Assembly (NCBI GenBank): GCA_946894095.1 | Contig: OX335652.1 | Location: forward strand, 18,995,001-19,059,000 | DNA from: Incurvaria masculella | Taxonomy: Eukaryota > Arthropoda > Insecta > Lepidoptera > Incurvariidae | DNA length: 64,000 nt | Reading direction: 5' to 3' | In this document: positions 10,630-22,915 of the stretch, one piece after another | Position numbering within the stretch: position 1 is the first letter of the stretch | Layout of the letters: each line of letters starts with the position of its first letter | Notes under the pieces: generated by a model | Told to the model about the DNA's origin: nothing | The model's database searches: none | Seen by the model: the letters and a program-made list of their open reading frames with translations, nothing else | Translations under genes and position numbers: made by a program

Positions 10630-12975
10630 CGATTTTTCATAAAAAAAATAATTTAATGATTGTCACACAAGTATGTAAATATATTTTTGATAATTAAGAA
10701 TGTTTAAGGCACCAACCTATGCTAGCACTCAGTAATTCGTTAATTTCTAAGAAATTACGTAACTATTCAAGCACATTTTTTTATTACAAAAGGTCATATC
10801 TGCACCTTTGACAGATTTGAGTTTCAACAACTGAAGCGTAGATGGATAGAAAAAAACCTAATATTTATTTACATGTCTTGTTATTTATTTCAAGCAATGA
10901 ACCTAAATAGTCACAATATTATACTCATAGTGCTTGTCGATAAACGAACCTAACATTGATACTTTTGAGATTACCTACCAGAGCAATAAGCTGTTACTCT
11001 AGTAGGTTCTTTACCCTCATGGCAGCTGGTGGGTGTGGTGGCGACCGGGTTAGCGCATAGTTTTACAAACATCGCCGCCTCCCCACGCTAGGTGGCCCTA
11101 GTAGACGACTGCATAATCTATGTAGAGCGCGGAAAGAATGTTGCGGGTCCCGAAGACAACTTGTAATTTGACTCAGATTTTTAATTTGAAGTATTTTTTT
11201 TTATTTTTATTTATTTAAACATTATTGATGTGTTATTAAAAAAAAAATCCGGCTACGCTAAAGGGAATATTATTCTATTAAGTGGAATAAATACCTAAAT
11301 ATGACCGTTTTTCTGAAGTCGATTACAGTAAAGCCTTTGGTTGTTAAACATTGAGCTTATAGAACGTAAGTTTGTGAAGGTACACATTCCTATTTTGTCC
11401 AAAACTCTTGTAATATCATCGAAATAAAAAATATTCCTAAAAGGACCTTTTTTACCATTCAAAACCATTTTTTCTGTTATCTTTCTATTTAGAAGAACGA
11501 AATAAAAAAAAATCTTATACTTTTCAGCCATAACACATCCCCCTTGCTGTTAAAAAATCTTCTTTTTTATTTTTTTTAAAAAATCAGACTAGTCGTACCT
11601 TGCCGAGCGGGGACGGAGCGCGCGAAACGTGCGTACCCTCCCGCTGACATGATGGCACTAAGGGGCGCCTTAACTGGCTGGGGTACTAGGCTCCGCTCGA
11701 GTCAATATCGTTATAGATAGAAAGTCTGTAAGCAAATTCAATCAAAATAATGATATGACATCGCGAGCCCATTCATTCCAATATACAAATGAAATGTTCG
11801 CTCTGATAAATGTTCATGTTTTAAATATTTTTATAACCGTTATAATAATCTCAATGTATTGAAAAAATACCATCAAATTTATTTTTTGGATCGAGCCATC
11901 CTGAGTTTTTAAAATATCATGAATTCTGTTCCAGAAACGCGCCACGTTCGGTGCTTACTATTGCTCCTATAACTCCCCATATGAAGGAAGTATTAACTAC
12001 AAAAGTAGCGGAGAGCACAATATTTGGTTATCTATTTAATATCATAAAATAATTGTAAGAAAAGGCTAGACTCTGTGAGATAATTCTATGCAGGAATGAA
12101 AAAAGTTTATATTTTTACATGGCAACTTTTTGCACCCTCCAATTTATGGAAGCTTCTGTTTGTAAATGTTTAATGATCTTAAATACAACCTGCCCAATAT
12201 GCTTGTCACTACAGTTGGTGCGGAAATAGTGTCGAATGACCGTGGTGCCAACTACATACATGGAGGTATACACAGGGTGTGGCGGCAAGGCGCTAGGACT
12301 AGCCAACTACTCGCGCCATACAAATGCACTTTTAAAAAAATGTAATAAGTGGACACCATTTCCGCTATAGAAAAAGGAAACATAGATTAACGAAAGTAGG
12401 TTGATTCCTAGACAAGGAACCATATATTCTAAGAATGACACTTCTAATCGTCAGACTTAGTTAGTTAACTTTGCGATTTGGCTAGTACCAGGGCCTTAAC
12501 TGATCGAACAGACTTATTTATAATTGTAGAATACCCACTACAGTGACCCAGTGGCGGCTGTGCATATCCCCATTATCAACGTAAGTACATAATGTGAATA
12601 CATACATAATAAAATTCATTATTAAGCCCAAGCTCTGCGCGCTCCACACAATCCCACCCTAACTGGCCAAAGTTGGCCCTCACGTGCATACGTGTGTCCG
12701 TGTGTGTTTAAGTGGGACAAACTCGGGATTACAACTTATGACAATTCATGCCTCGGTGGCTGCATTAGCCCCATTTGTGTTAAATTTCGCCAGTGAATTC
12801 GCTTTATCGCACAACTCTAATATCGAATTAGTTAATATGTGGTTGGCAATTATGATGTATGTAGGTCGAATGTTCATTTATACAGCTGTCTAATAATTAT
12901 TGATGAACCGTTTTTGTACTGTTAAAAGTACATGCACCTTAAGAGCAACATTTGTTTTTGTAAAACTGCATGGGG
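10630..12975. other. Intergenic, no gene recognised
   Basis: AT-rich DNA with two GC-richer patches (about 11000-11150 and 11595-11690). I see no exon with convincing splice borders, no RNA gene and no clear transposon ends. Confidence 0.4.
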
Positions 12976-12979
12976 ATAG

Positions 12980-13234
12980 CACATGGGACCTAGTTCCCAA
13001 TCTATGCCAAGATATTCCTTAAAATCGAAAACACGGACAATTTTCTTTGCCGCTTCGACCATCGTGGATTCAATGTAATGGCACCAATCTGGGTGGGTTT
13101 TATTTGGAATCCGAACCACGGCCAACCTTAACTGTTGAAAAAGGTCACCAATCTAGAACCCAACCGCGCTCTGAGTTGCTTCGCCCGGCTTATTGAACCG
13201 CATGGCGTCGCGCTACTGGGCTGCCGAGGCTGAC
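12980..13234 (-). mobile_element. 5S-headed SINE, diverged copy
   Basis: On the minus strand it reads GTCAGCCTCGGCAGCCCAGT (head), a 5S-like block ending GAGCGCGGTTGGG, then the shared body with GGTCGAAGCGGCAAAG and the GGAACTAGGTCCC tail word. Its head is of the same subtype as the copy at 63243-63620. The poly-A end is missing. Confidence 0.75.
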
Positions 13235-13239
13235 AATAT

Positions 13240-14760
13240 ATATTTATTTGAAGTTTTCTTGAAATAAAACAAATCTGTGACCAACCAAAATGTTTTATAG
13301 TATTATTTTCCACCCAAATGCTGATTTCACTTAGTTAAACTGCGACACGTTAAGAGCATAGTTTGCTTACCAAGCCCACGTAAATATAAAAAGTAATATT
13401 CACCATCTCGATCCATTTCATTGTCCTCATCCTTTTAAGGGTACACAAGGGTGTCAAATTTGCAATGGCAACCCCTCAGATTCTACAGGATACAGATATT
13501 ATCCTACTCGGAACACCCCTCCGAATGTCCATCACTGCTGATTAAACTCCCATCTTTCTCGTGACGAAGGATCTTCGTGCAGATGCCCATTAAACCCTCA
13601 CCTATTAGGATAAAGTCAAGGTTTGGTAACAGAAGCGCCACTTGGCAATCGCGGATCTATTTGCATATGCTCTGTGACACCCAACGTCTGGATCTGACTA
13701 TCTTTCTTTGTGCGTTTCCACTTATTACTTAAGAACCACTTATCCGATTATGATCTCGTATTTGCTTAATCATTTCCATCGATTATAGGCGAATAACCAC
13801 TTACATCTAAAAGAAACCGTGGAAATACAAACGATGTTTCATCAATCTGTAACCAGAGCGAAGATGCGGGCAACAACATATTTATTGAATTTAGTATAAT
13901 ATTTGTTACAACACAAAAATAAGAGCATATTTTTTTCTAAATATGACACACAATTAATAATGAACCGGTAAATTATGCATCTTGTAATTTTAGGGCGCCC
14001 GGCTGTTCTTGTCTTCAAAAGGAATAATTATTTGAAACTGTTTAAAACATTTTAAAAGTCGGAATAACTCTCTTCTTCTTGTTTCCTAACGAATATATAC
14101 ACACTAATGGAAGAGTGAATCAACCGCGCTTTTGGCACTACAAAAAATTGGGCCGCGGTTGGCAATTGTTATGTCTTTTTCATTGTCAAAAATCAAGTTT
14201 GTAGGTATTGAAAGAAATGTAAATAACAACATTTTTAAATTTGGATAAGAAACTATTTTGCTAAGCGTGTTATAAGGTATTATGAAATAATCGTCAATTT
14301 CCGTTAAGTTGGCCAAACAACATGGTACGAAATGAAATAAATGTCAGTTTTAATCACCCACATGTCTGTTTACCTGTTGAATTAATTTACTGCGGTACCA
14401 CCCAGAATTTAATCATACGAAGCATAGCGACGAGTGTCCCATCTGTGGCTCCACTGGGTTGTTCAAAGGGATTATCTTCTGTTATCTCAGAGTCGCCGCT
14501 TCTGCAAGGGTCGAATTTGTTTTGGCTAATACCCCAGAGCTAATACGGAAGTCTACGCTTGAATTCCCGTTGAATTTCCGAGTGTTATCTTTTTGTAACT
14601 AATCCAGCGGAGGCACTCATTTAAATATGAAAGGAATTAATGTGCAAGAATTATGAAGGAAATTCTTTTACGATATTTTATGAATTAATCTATAAGTCCT
14701 TTCGTATTTTGTCTAATTGACCATTCGTCTATAGTATAGGTATATATATCGTACAGATCT
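13240..14760. other. Intergenic, no gene recognised
   Basis: No coding or RNA gene signal. A GC-richer block at about 13420-13660 may be an old repeat fragment. Confidence 0.35.
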
Positions 14761-14764
14761 TTAC

Positions 14765-15000
14765 TAAAGGGTGGGGTATGGCATTCCATGTCAGAGGCCA
14801 TGGTTTCGATCCCTGTCCAGTTCATTTGCAGCTTTCCCCTAGGGTTAAGCTCGCCCGGGTTGGTACCATCGTAATGGATGACAAGATGGTCGAAATAGCA
14901 GTTGAAAGATGTCCGTGTTACAAAACCCAGAAAGTGGAAGTAAGTATTGCATGAACGGGGCCAGCCCATGACCTCTGGCATGGCAGCAAGTCCCCGAGCG
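14765..15000 (+). mobile_element. SINE-related element with a tRNA-like head
   Basis: The body (GGGTTAAGCTCGCCCGGGTT, then GGATGACAAGATGGTCGAAA and TGTCCGTGTT) matches the 5S-headed SINE family, but the upstream part lacks the 5S-like block and instead has a B-box-like GGTTTCGATCCC at about 14802-14813. It is diverged, with no poly-A tail. Confidence 0.5.
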
Positions 15001-15004
15001 CCTG

Positions 15005-15680
15005 AGCACTGTATAGAACTGAGACTTGAGAAATGAATCTCTTTCAAACAACATATTTCCCAACAAGCCCTGCATTTCTCTGGTGGTATATGTTTGATTT
15101 GACAGATATTTTTTCTAACTACACAAAATAAAGTAATAAATAGCTGATGTAAAGTTATAACAATATCTGAATGTTTATTGTTAAAAAAAGGTCTGGAGTA
15201 CCCCTGTTCTTCTGTTCGAATTTCAGTACCGTTCTTTTGAGTTTTATTAGCTAACTTCGCTGTACAAACTTATTTAAAACTGCGATTCATCTAGTTCTAG
15301 TATCACTCTCTTGATATGGCTGCATTGAATGAAAGGTGTATTGCTTTATAAGCGCTTAGTGAAACATTAATTTGCGTCTTATTCCATTTTGGCGTGTTAT
15401 TGGCTAATTTGCTTTGGATGGTTGAACTCCCATCACTTGAACACCTTCCAAAAATATCATTACATTAAAATGGTCATAATTGCCTAATGACGAACTAAAT
15501 TGTTCTTCCTATTATAATATTCATGAGATGACTCGTTCAAGACTTTGCACACAATATAGCTTAAGTGTTGAACATGATTAAAGGTTAGATATCCACCAGG
15601 ACATATATATTTTACACGTTTTTGTGTGACATTTCTATGTAAGAATGATAAAATACGTGAAATTCCTAAATGTTAGTTAA
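15005..15680. other. Intergenic, no gene recognised
   Basis: AT-rich, nothing recognisable. Confidence 0.4.
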
Positions 15681-15685
15681 TTTGT

Positions 15686-16064
15686 TTTTATGCGACTGGA
15701 CATGGATGGCTAATACCACACCTTCTGTCATGGTATTAGCCCAACACACCACATGGGAACTAGGTGCCATGCCAGGACCTTCCTTATATTGCACGGCTAC
15801 ATTGAACTGGATGGAAAACGCGGACAATTTTCATTGCCGCTTCGACCATCGTTCATCCAATGCGATGGTACCAACCCGGGCGGGATAAACCCTACCACCT
15901 AGTAAGTAAGGAAGGGGACCTACAGTTTAACGTGGAATCCGAACCACGGCCAGCCTCTCTCAACGGTCGAATGGTCACCCATCCAAGACCAGACCGGACC
16001 CAGCGTTGCTTAACTTCGGAAAGCGATCGCCGAAGTGTCGCGCCACTGGGCCATTGAGGCTGAC
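15686..16064 (-). mobile_element. 5S-headed SINE, near full length
   Basis: On the minus strand it starts GTCAGCCTCAATGGCCCAGT (A-box-like), followed by CCGAAGTTAAGCAACGCTGG and TGGATGGGTGACC, which match the internal control region of 5S rRNA (box A and box C). The body and tail follow, ending at the T-run near 15686 (poly-A on the element strand). Confidence 0.85.
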
Positions 16065-16069
16065 GATAG

Positions 16070-16480
16070 CACGGAGAATTATACTGAACTGTCTAATGAT
16101 ATGATTTTTTATTTAATAAAAATAGTGATCATTTAGTCTATGCAAGAATGTAGTGTCGTGATAGCTATGTTGCCATATTTTTTTTATGTCAAGCGCGGCA
16201 TATGGCGCACGCCAGGACCTCACACAAAAGGCGCCCGATGACGCACATGGCCTTTCGGACTTTCACAAGGGCTGCGAAAATAATAATACATACTAAAGTA
16301 ATCATACAATTAAAGGAGAACATGTACATAAATAGCATATCATTACTATGATTCGTTTCAAAGATATTACTACAAGATATAATATTTTTTGTTTTTTTTC
16401 TTGGTTCTTTATTGTATTGTCGAAAAATATTAATACAAATTTAGATTCATACATTATATTGATTAATAACAAATTAACAC
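16070..16480. other. Intergenic, no gene recognised
   Basis: AT-rich with a short GC-richer patch at 16190-16260. Nothing recognisable. Confidence 0.4.
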
Positions 16481-16483
16481 TAA

Positions 16484-16577
16484 GGCTGGATGCACCATAG
16501 TTAACGTTCGTGTAAGATATATCTATCCTTAAGAATACAGATATATTAATGTTACCCAAAGATGGTGCACTCCAGCC
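16484..16577. mobile_element. 94-bp PIF/Harbinger-like MITE
   Basis: Inverted ends GGCTGGATGCACCA and TGGTGCACTCCAGCC, flanked by TAA on both sides (16481-16483 and 16578-16580). A TAA duplication fits PIF/Harbinger. Confidence 0.65.
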
Positions 16578-16580
16578 TAA

Positions 16581-17261
16581 TATAAGATAACTAAATATCG
16601 TTAAAAAAACTGGCGCTATTGCATCATTCAGTGGATCGCCCGCACAATATATTTCCGAAATTACGTAGCTCATTATGTCATCAAACGTTTAATGTGGATA
16701 AATTCCTAATAATATTAATAAAATGCTTTAGATAATCGCTACATTTCGGTTGCACAGGGCTGTGTTATTATCAGTAATAAGCTTTTTATAATGTTTGGAC
16801 TGACTGCCCGAAGCAGCGGTGATCGTATTTCGCCTAACTCGTTCCGAGTAATACTAGTTTTTTGGATAACCCTTTTTGTTACAGTTTAATGAGGATATAA
16901 TTGTTTGAATGTTTGGTACAATGTAGATGACGAGGGAGAATTAAATAGATAATCTTTTAATTATTGTGTTTCAATCTACACACACACACATCATAATTTA
17001 TAAGGAATTGCCTAAAACTAGACTTAGTCGAGCGTTACGTTGAATCCTCGCTTTATAAGGTAAATTATGAATTGACAAATAGGTACAAAATTGTGTTAAC
17101 TAGGTCAGTGCTAAAATAAAAGACGTAAATAAAAGAATCTGCATGCGGTCTATGTTCCGCCGAGTGTATTCTGAACAATTTTATTTAATTTTCGCATAAA
17201 TCTATAGTCTATAAATAAATAAATCCATCTCTAAGTAAAACCATAAAGATATAGAGACCGA
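16581..17261. other. Intergenic, no gene recognised
   Basis: A short (CA)n run at about 16979-16989 is the only feature seen. Confidence 0.4.
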
Positions 17262-17267
17262 ATGTAA

Positions 17268-17536
17268 AAACCGGTCAAGTAAGAGTCGGACTTATACTCG
17301 AAGTGTTCCGTACCATCGTGCAAGATTTGAGACCAAAAAATCACGGTGTTTGTATGTGGACCCTTTAATTTTTGTTATTTATTGTTATAGCGTCAACATT
17401 AATACACACTCTGTGAAAATTTCAGCTGCCTATCTATTACGGTTCATGAGATACAGCACTGTGACGGACGGACGGACGGACAGCAGAGGCTTAGTAATAG
17501 GGTTCCGTTGGCACCCTTTGGGTACGGATACCTAAA
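17268..17536 (+). repeat. Dispersed repeat with a (GGAC)n run
   Basis: Starts near AACCGGTCAAGTAAGAGTCG, has a GGACGGACGGACGGAC run near 17465-17481, and ends in a GGTTCCGTTGGCACCCTTTG block. The same repeat occurs at 36765-37068 (plus), 63038-63242 (minus) and in part at 22850-22915 (minus). It is a widespread type in Lepidoptera; I do not know its class. Confidence 0.75.
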
Positions 17537-17821
17537 AACGACTGGTAAGATTTAAGTAAACATACTTTTTCGTTCTAAGCAGGTACGTCGCTTATTCCAA
17601 GGAATGTGACATGTATGTCACGTCTGTAGCGTCTGATGCCAAATACGATTTTGGTGATGACGGCAATATGTTTGATTGTTCAATCTTTGCAGTCAATGTC
17701 CGAAACGCAGATGAAGCGTTAAATTAATGTATGTAGGTATAATCTTAAACACTGTGTTAGCAGGAGGAGTGCATTCATTACGCGAAGAGGGACTGTAGAA
17801 GAATTCCAAATCATAGGTATA

Positions 17822-17894
17822 CAGCCGGTGGCGAAATTGGTAGACGCAATACCCGCGAATGGTATGTTTTGCTGGTTCGGGTCCAGCCTTGCAG
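17822..17894 (+). other. tRNA-like cloverleaf inside the fold-back arm
   Basis: 73 bases fold by eye into a tRNA shape: D arm GCG-AAATTGGTAGA-CGC, anticodon arm ATACC-CGCGAAT-GGTAT (perfect 5-bp stem, 7-base loop), 5-base variable loop, T arm GCTGG-TTCGGGT-CCAGC (perfect), and an acceptor pairing in about 5 of 7 positions. The D-arm wording resembles bacterial or organellar tRNA-Leu. The anticodon loop lacks the universal U33, so a working tRNA is unlikely. The arm copy at 18407-19211 keeps the D arm and anticodon stem on the minus strand. Confidence 0.5.
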
Positions 17895-18654
17895 TATATT
17901 CGTAAAGTATTATTTTTACTGGGCTCTTTCTTCAATTAATGTGTCCTTGCTTCACGGTCGATTATACATACATACATGTCACATTCCTTGGTAAGGTTTA
18001 GGTTATAGCTTCCATATTAAATATATAGTGTGAGAACTCGACGTACCAATAAAACCTGTGACCCGGAAAATTAATACGCCATTACAATATGTACCTACTC
18101 GTTTGAGTACCATAATCATGTTATAATGAGGGTTAGCTAGAAACGCTTTCGAGCGATGACTAACATTATATGAAGCTATAATTTCGTATGAGATGGGCTA
18201 ATTTTTCGAACGAAATAGGTATTTCGGTAAGGTTAAAATAATTTAGACACGATGTTACATACATAAAATGAGCGTTGTGCGATGAACGTAAAGGTGAATT
18301 CGCCCTGTGCGTTTACCATCTTGTCACTTTCAAGACATTGGAGATACGATTAAAGAAAACATTTCGTTAGGTTCCATTAGTAAGGGTTAAGTAGCAAACT
18401 TCATGTATTGAATGTGATATGTATGTATGCTTAATCGACCGTGAAGCAAGGACACATGAATTTAAGAAATAGCCCAGTAAAAAGAACTACTTTACGAATA
18501 TACCGCAAGGCTGGACCCCTTACAACATAACCCCTTAAAATATACCATACGCGGGTATAGCATCTACCAATTTCTCCACCGGCTGTATACCCATAATTTG
18601 GAATTTTCTTACAGTCCCTCTTCCCATAATAAAGGCCTCCTACTAACAGAGCTT

Positions 18655-19041
18655 GTCAGCCTCAGTGGCCCAGTGGCGCGACACTTCGGCGATCGCTCTC
18701 CGAAGTTAATCACCGCTGGGTCCGGTCTGGTCTTGGATGGGTGACCATTCGACCGTTGAGAGAGGCTGGCCGTAGTTCGGATTCCACGTTAAGCTGTAGG
18801 TCCCCCTTCCTTACTTACTAGGTGGTAGGGTTTATCCCGCCCGGGCTGGTACCATCGCATTGGATGAACGATGGTCGAAGCGGCAGTGAAAATTGTCCGT
18901 GTTTTCCATCCAGTTCAATGTAGCCGTGCAATATAAGGAAGGTCCTGGCATGGCACCTAGTTCCCATGTGGTGTGTTGGGCGAATACCATGACAGAGCTT
19001 GGAGTATTAGCCATCCATGTCCAGTCACATAAAAAAAAAAA
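18655..19041 (+). mobile_element. 5S-headed SINE, full length, inserted in the fold-back arm
   Basis: Begins GTCAGCCTCAGTGGCCCAGT, carries the 5S-like box A and TGGATGGGTGACC, and ends in a poly-A run (19031-19041). The flanking AGAGC on both sides (about 18648-18652 and 19041-19045) looks like the target duplication. Comparison with the other fold-back arm shows the empty site. Confidence 0.85.
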
Positions 19042-19484
19042 GAGCGTTTAAGATTATACTTACATGCATTTATTAAACGCTTCATCTGCGTTGCGGACAT
19101 TTGACTGCAAAGATTGAACATTCAAACATATTGCCGGCATCACCAAAATCGTGTTTGGCATCAGACGCTAGAGCCAGTCCTACATACATACCTACATATC
19201 ACATTCCTTGGAATAAGCGACGTACATGCTTGGCACGAAAAAGTATATTTATAAAGTATATTTAGCTTAACATTTGAGGTTGAAAGTTTTAAATGACTTG
19301 CCAAGCCTTGAATCTTACGCGAAAATAGTTATTTGTGTTAGCGAAAGAGCTATAATGTTTTTAACAAAAAATGTATTTTGAGTAGATGAAATGTCTGGTT
19401 CTGTGTATCCGTATTCTAGTTTACCATAACGTAATTTGGTTTTAGGTGTTACTCATAATCTCAAACAGAAATCTTATTTATAGA

Positions 19485-19565
19485 TAGAATCCGCGGATCA
19501 TTCAGTTTTGACGAAACTTAGTGTAGTTTGACTACACAAAAAAGTTTAAATAAATAAAATGAAAA
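19485..19565 (+). repeat. LINE 3' tail
   Basis: Matches the 3' end of the LINE at 42415-44078: GAATCCGCGGATCA, ACTTAGTGTAGTTT, then AAATAAATAAAATGAAAA. Confidence 0.6.
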
Positions 19566-20080
19566 ATTAAAATGTTAAGGTTGCTCTCAAACCATTCATC
19601 ACTTAAATGTTCTGTAGGTGGTATCATTTGCAGGGATAATGTAATATTCATGTTTTAGCTATAAGTATAAAAATATATTATGACTCCCGGCCAAATTTCT
19701 TGTCGATGCTTCTTCGTCCGTGGTAATTGGACCGTCTTTAAAAAAAAAAGACGAATCCAAGAGTGTGTCTAAATAAACGAAAAGAACTTTTTTCCAATAA
19801 TTTCGTTTCGGCTGAATAGCTAAGCGCTGGAAATATTGCTAATACTAACATGACAAGACATGTTTCAGCACTAAGTCTTTTAGCATAAAACCGTGTGTAG
19901 AAGTCTTGATACTATCATTTGTGCAACGATGCTCCATCTGCCTAGGAAAAACGACAAAAGAAGACGACGTTTTTGCAACCGGAAAATAGAGTAAAAAAAC
20001 AAGATGTTTTTTTCATGTTACCTAAAGTGAAGTAGGTGACTATTGAAATATTAATAAAAAAAAAAATTTACAAAAAAAAT

Positions 20081-20672
20081 AACCGACTACAAAGAAAAAG
20101 CAATAAAAAGTAAAAAATAATTTCAATTTTTGTAGTTATGATTTCTGTAATTTTTTGAGTCGGCGTCAGCCGGGCACGCGCTGCGCCAATCAAGAGAACC
20201 TAACCTAACCTAACCTAACCTATCCTAACCTAACCTTGGCTGACACCGACTCAAAAAATAACAGAAATCGTAATGTCAAATTGAAATTATTTTTTACTTT
20301 TTAGTGCTTTTCCTTTGAAGTCGGTTATTTTTTTGTTAAATTTTTTTTATTTGTTTATTTTTAGTGAATCTGAAGTTCACTTACTAATTTGTACACATCC
20401 TTTCCAATAAAAAAAGAATCACCGAAATCGGTTGGCGTTATATTGAGTTATTCGTCCATTTGTCGCGCACATCTTAATACAAATTTAAGACTTTTATGAT
20501 TTTCTCATGGATATCATTGTCAGAACTTAACCAAATTAAAATGGGACCACTTGGAAAGTATTAGCTATCATTTAAAAAAATAATCATCAAAATCGTTTCA
20601 CCCAGGCAAAAGTTAAACATAAAAAAAAACAAACAGACGAATTGATAACCTCCTCCTTTTTTGAAGTCGGTT
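20081..20672. mobile_element. AACCGACT-TIR element with telomere-like hairpin core, copy 1
   Basis: Bounded by AACCGACTACAAAG and its counterpart TTTTTTGAAGTCGGTT. An inner hairpin pairs GAGTCGGCGTCAGCC with GGCTGACACCGACTC and contains about eight CCTAA units (20199-20236). A near-identical copy is at 39902-40507 and a fragment at 23427-23640. Confidence 0.75.
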
Positions 20673-20679
20673 AAAATTA

Positions 20680-22690
20680 CTGAATGTTATCAGATTTAGG
20701 TAGTAAATTATTGCGACATTGAATTAAACCCCATGGATTCTGTGAGTAAGCAATGTTCATAGCTAGAAGCTTTTATGTACCCAGACTGGGCAACAGTTTT
20801 CCAATTATCTAAATTACAACGAGATGGAAGCGAGAACGTTGAGTGCTTTAAGCAAAAAACGTTTGAGAAATCTCTTAGAATAATATTGATCAATTAAATA
20901 TCGCTTACAGGTGCCTTAAGTATTATTAAAAATAAACAGAATCGTTTCTATATCATTTATATAATTTTATTACAGGTCCAGCCTTAATTTAATGACTCAA
21001 ATTTAAATAATTGGAGTGCGCTGAATTTAAAAATGACCTTTTTACAAATATGCGCAACATGTACAACATAGACATTCGAACACATGCTAGTATTATTTAA
21101 TTTAGTTCGTTTCCTTTCATAATTTGGCATTCTCATTACATGCTTTAAGAAAATATATTGACTATGCGTCAAGTCAGGCCACTAAACTAAAACCAAGACT
21201 ATACCAAATGATTCATAGACGTTTTTGAACTTTAGTAGTTTTTCTGTAAAATTCATAAAAAAATTAGATTTTTTGGGAAATGATAATGAAAACACTTCAT
21301 TATGATTTGCGGGCGGGCGTTTAAAGAAAAAATGCTTGAAATTAAATAACTTCTAAGTTTATGAAAATAGAGTATACATTTCCATAGTGATTTGTATTAG
21401 GAATTACCACCTTATCACCCCTTCTCTTTTTGTCACCATTTTTTTTTAAATCACTACATAGTATAAAACAAAGTCCTTTCTCTGTCCCTATATCCTTATA
21501 TCCCTATGTATGCTTAAATCTTTAAAACTACGCAACGGATTTTGATGCGGTTTTTTTTAATAGATAGAGTGATTAAAGAGGAAGGTTTATATGTATTATA
21601 ACATCCATTAAATAGTGGAGATATACTGTTATTTTTGAGGTTTCCAATGTGATGTCGTACAAAATTACATGTTTTCCGCTTACATTGCAAACGCAGGCTG
21701 AACCCTACGAGATTTATCAAAATAATGTACTAAGTATTATACACATTGAAAAGGTCTACAGAAAACTCCGCGATGGTATATAGTTATCTCTCATGGATAT
21801 CCCACAATAACATTATTTTGTCGTTTACTTTTTACGACAAATAATGGCTAATTTTCGAAGCGATTTTAACCAATACAGCATTAATCCTTATCCACTTAAA
21901 TACCTTAAATACATTGTTGATTTATATAGATCTATATGGCCCTTTACAGCATATGATTTAAATGAATATTTTCGAAGATATTACAGATTTAAAAATTGCG
22001 GGACGTAGCGTTTGCGGCGGTACCGACCGGCCGGGGCGGGCTGCTAGTAGCCTATAAATTGGAGTTATATAATTTGCCCGCGTGAACACGTGTTCCTGGA
22101 TAGAGTCATCAATCACGAAAAAAAAACTACACCAAATCATTTTCGAACCAACCCCACAATGATTAGAGATAATCTGAAAGGGTTAAAAACTCGCGGTAGA
22201 TAAGCGAACATTACCGATATCCATTACAGAAACTCCTCGCAGCATCATTCAACGATAACAGTGGCGTAATAATTCAAGAATAGGGACCACATGTTTTGTT
22301 CGCATGGACAAATAGGCACAATTTAGGGGCACGGGGTCACTAGTTCGCTCTATCCCCTATGGAGGCAATTCTCGGGGGCAATATTCGCCCAGGGCTGCCA
22401 CAAATCTCTTTGTTAGGGCCCCCGTCGTACATAATTTGTGTTTTTGTTTGATACTTTGCGCCCTGCGTCGGCAGAAAATTCTATTTTTAGCGATCCACCA
22501 AGTTGGACCGTCGTTGTAAGTTGGCGCGGAGGGTGCGCTGATAAAATATTGACGCAGCGTTGGGAAGTTTGTGCCGATAAAATGTTTTTGAAGTTTTATC
22601 AAACGGTTGCTAAATCTCAGCTGCGCACTGCAGAAATTCGAAATTGAACGCAAATTTGTGTATTTTGACAAACTTCAAGTTTAACTTGGG
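20680..22690. other. Intergenic, no gene recognised
   Basis: AT-rich; a GC-richer patch at about 22000-22060 and another at 22340-22560. No convincing coding exon. Confidence 0.4.
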
Positions 22691-22692
22691 AT

Positions 22693-22828
22693 TTTTTCTT
22701 TTATGTAACTGGACATGGATAGCGAATGCCAGACTGAACGTCAGATATTAGTCTAACACACCACATAGGAACTCGGTGCCATGCCAAGACCTATCTTATA
22801 TTGCTCGGCTACATTGAACTGGATGGTA
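22693..22828 (-). mobile_element. 5S-headed SINE, 3' fragment
   Basis: Minus-strand tail only: the T-run, then TATGTAACTGGACATGGAT through ACATTGAACTGGATGG. Head and body are missing. Confidence 0.7.
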
Positions 22829-22849
22829 ACGACGTGATCTTTTGTGTCA

Positions 22850-22915
22850 AATCTAGTACGATGGTACGGAACACTTAATTTGCGAGTCCGACTCGCACTT
22901 GGCTGGTGTTTTATC
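22850..22915 (-). repeat. (GGAC)n-type dispersed repeat, end fragment
   Basis: Contains GCGAGTCCGACTCGCACTTG and CACTTGGCTGGTGTTTT, the end of the repeat family at 17268, 36765 and 63038. Confidence 0.65.

Larger units (their letters stand above)
17558..19250. mobile_element. Large fold-back element (inverted repeat of 395-bp arms)
   Basis: The left arm (17597-17991) and the right arm (18407-19211, with a SINE inside) are copies in opposite orientation. The arms share GGTACGTCGCTTATTCCAAG at their outer ends, and the mirror extends outwards to ATACTTTTTCGT. Each arm is itself bounded by CCAAGGAATGTGACATGTAT and its complement. The loop (17992-18406) has no coding frame. Part of an arm recurs at 39296-39378, and a diverged copy at about 3645-3785. 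Confidence 0.75.

Noticed and set aside
15686..16064. 5S rRNA gene
   Set aside because: Only the internal control region resembles 5S rRNA; a SINE body and poly-A follow, and several dispersed copies exist.
16302..16673. 123-codon minus-strand open frame
   Set aside because: It runs through the 94-bp MITE and AT-rich sequence, and the codon content is AT-driven.
17822..17894. Functional tRNA gene
   Set aside because: No U33 in the anticodon loop, an imperfect acceptor stem, and location inside a dispersed repeat.
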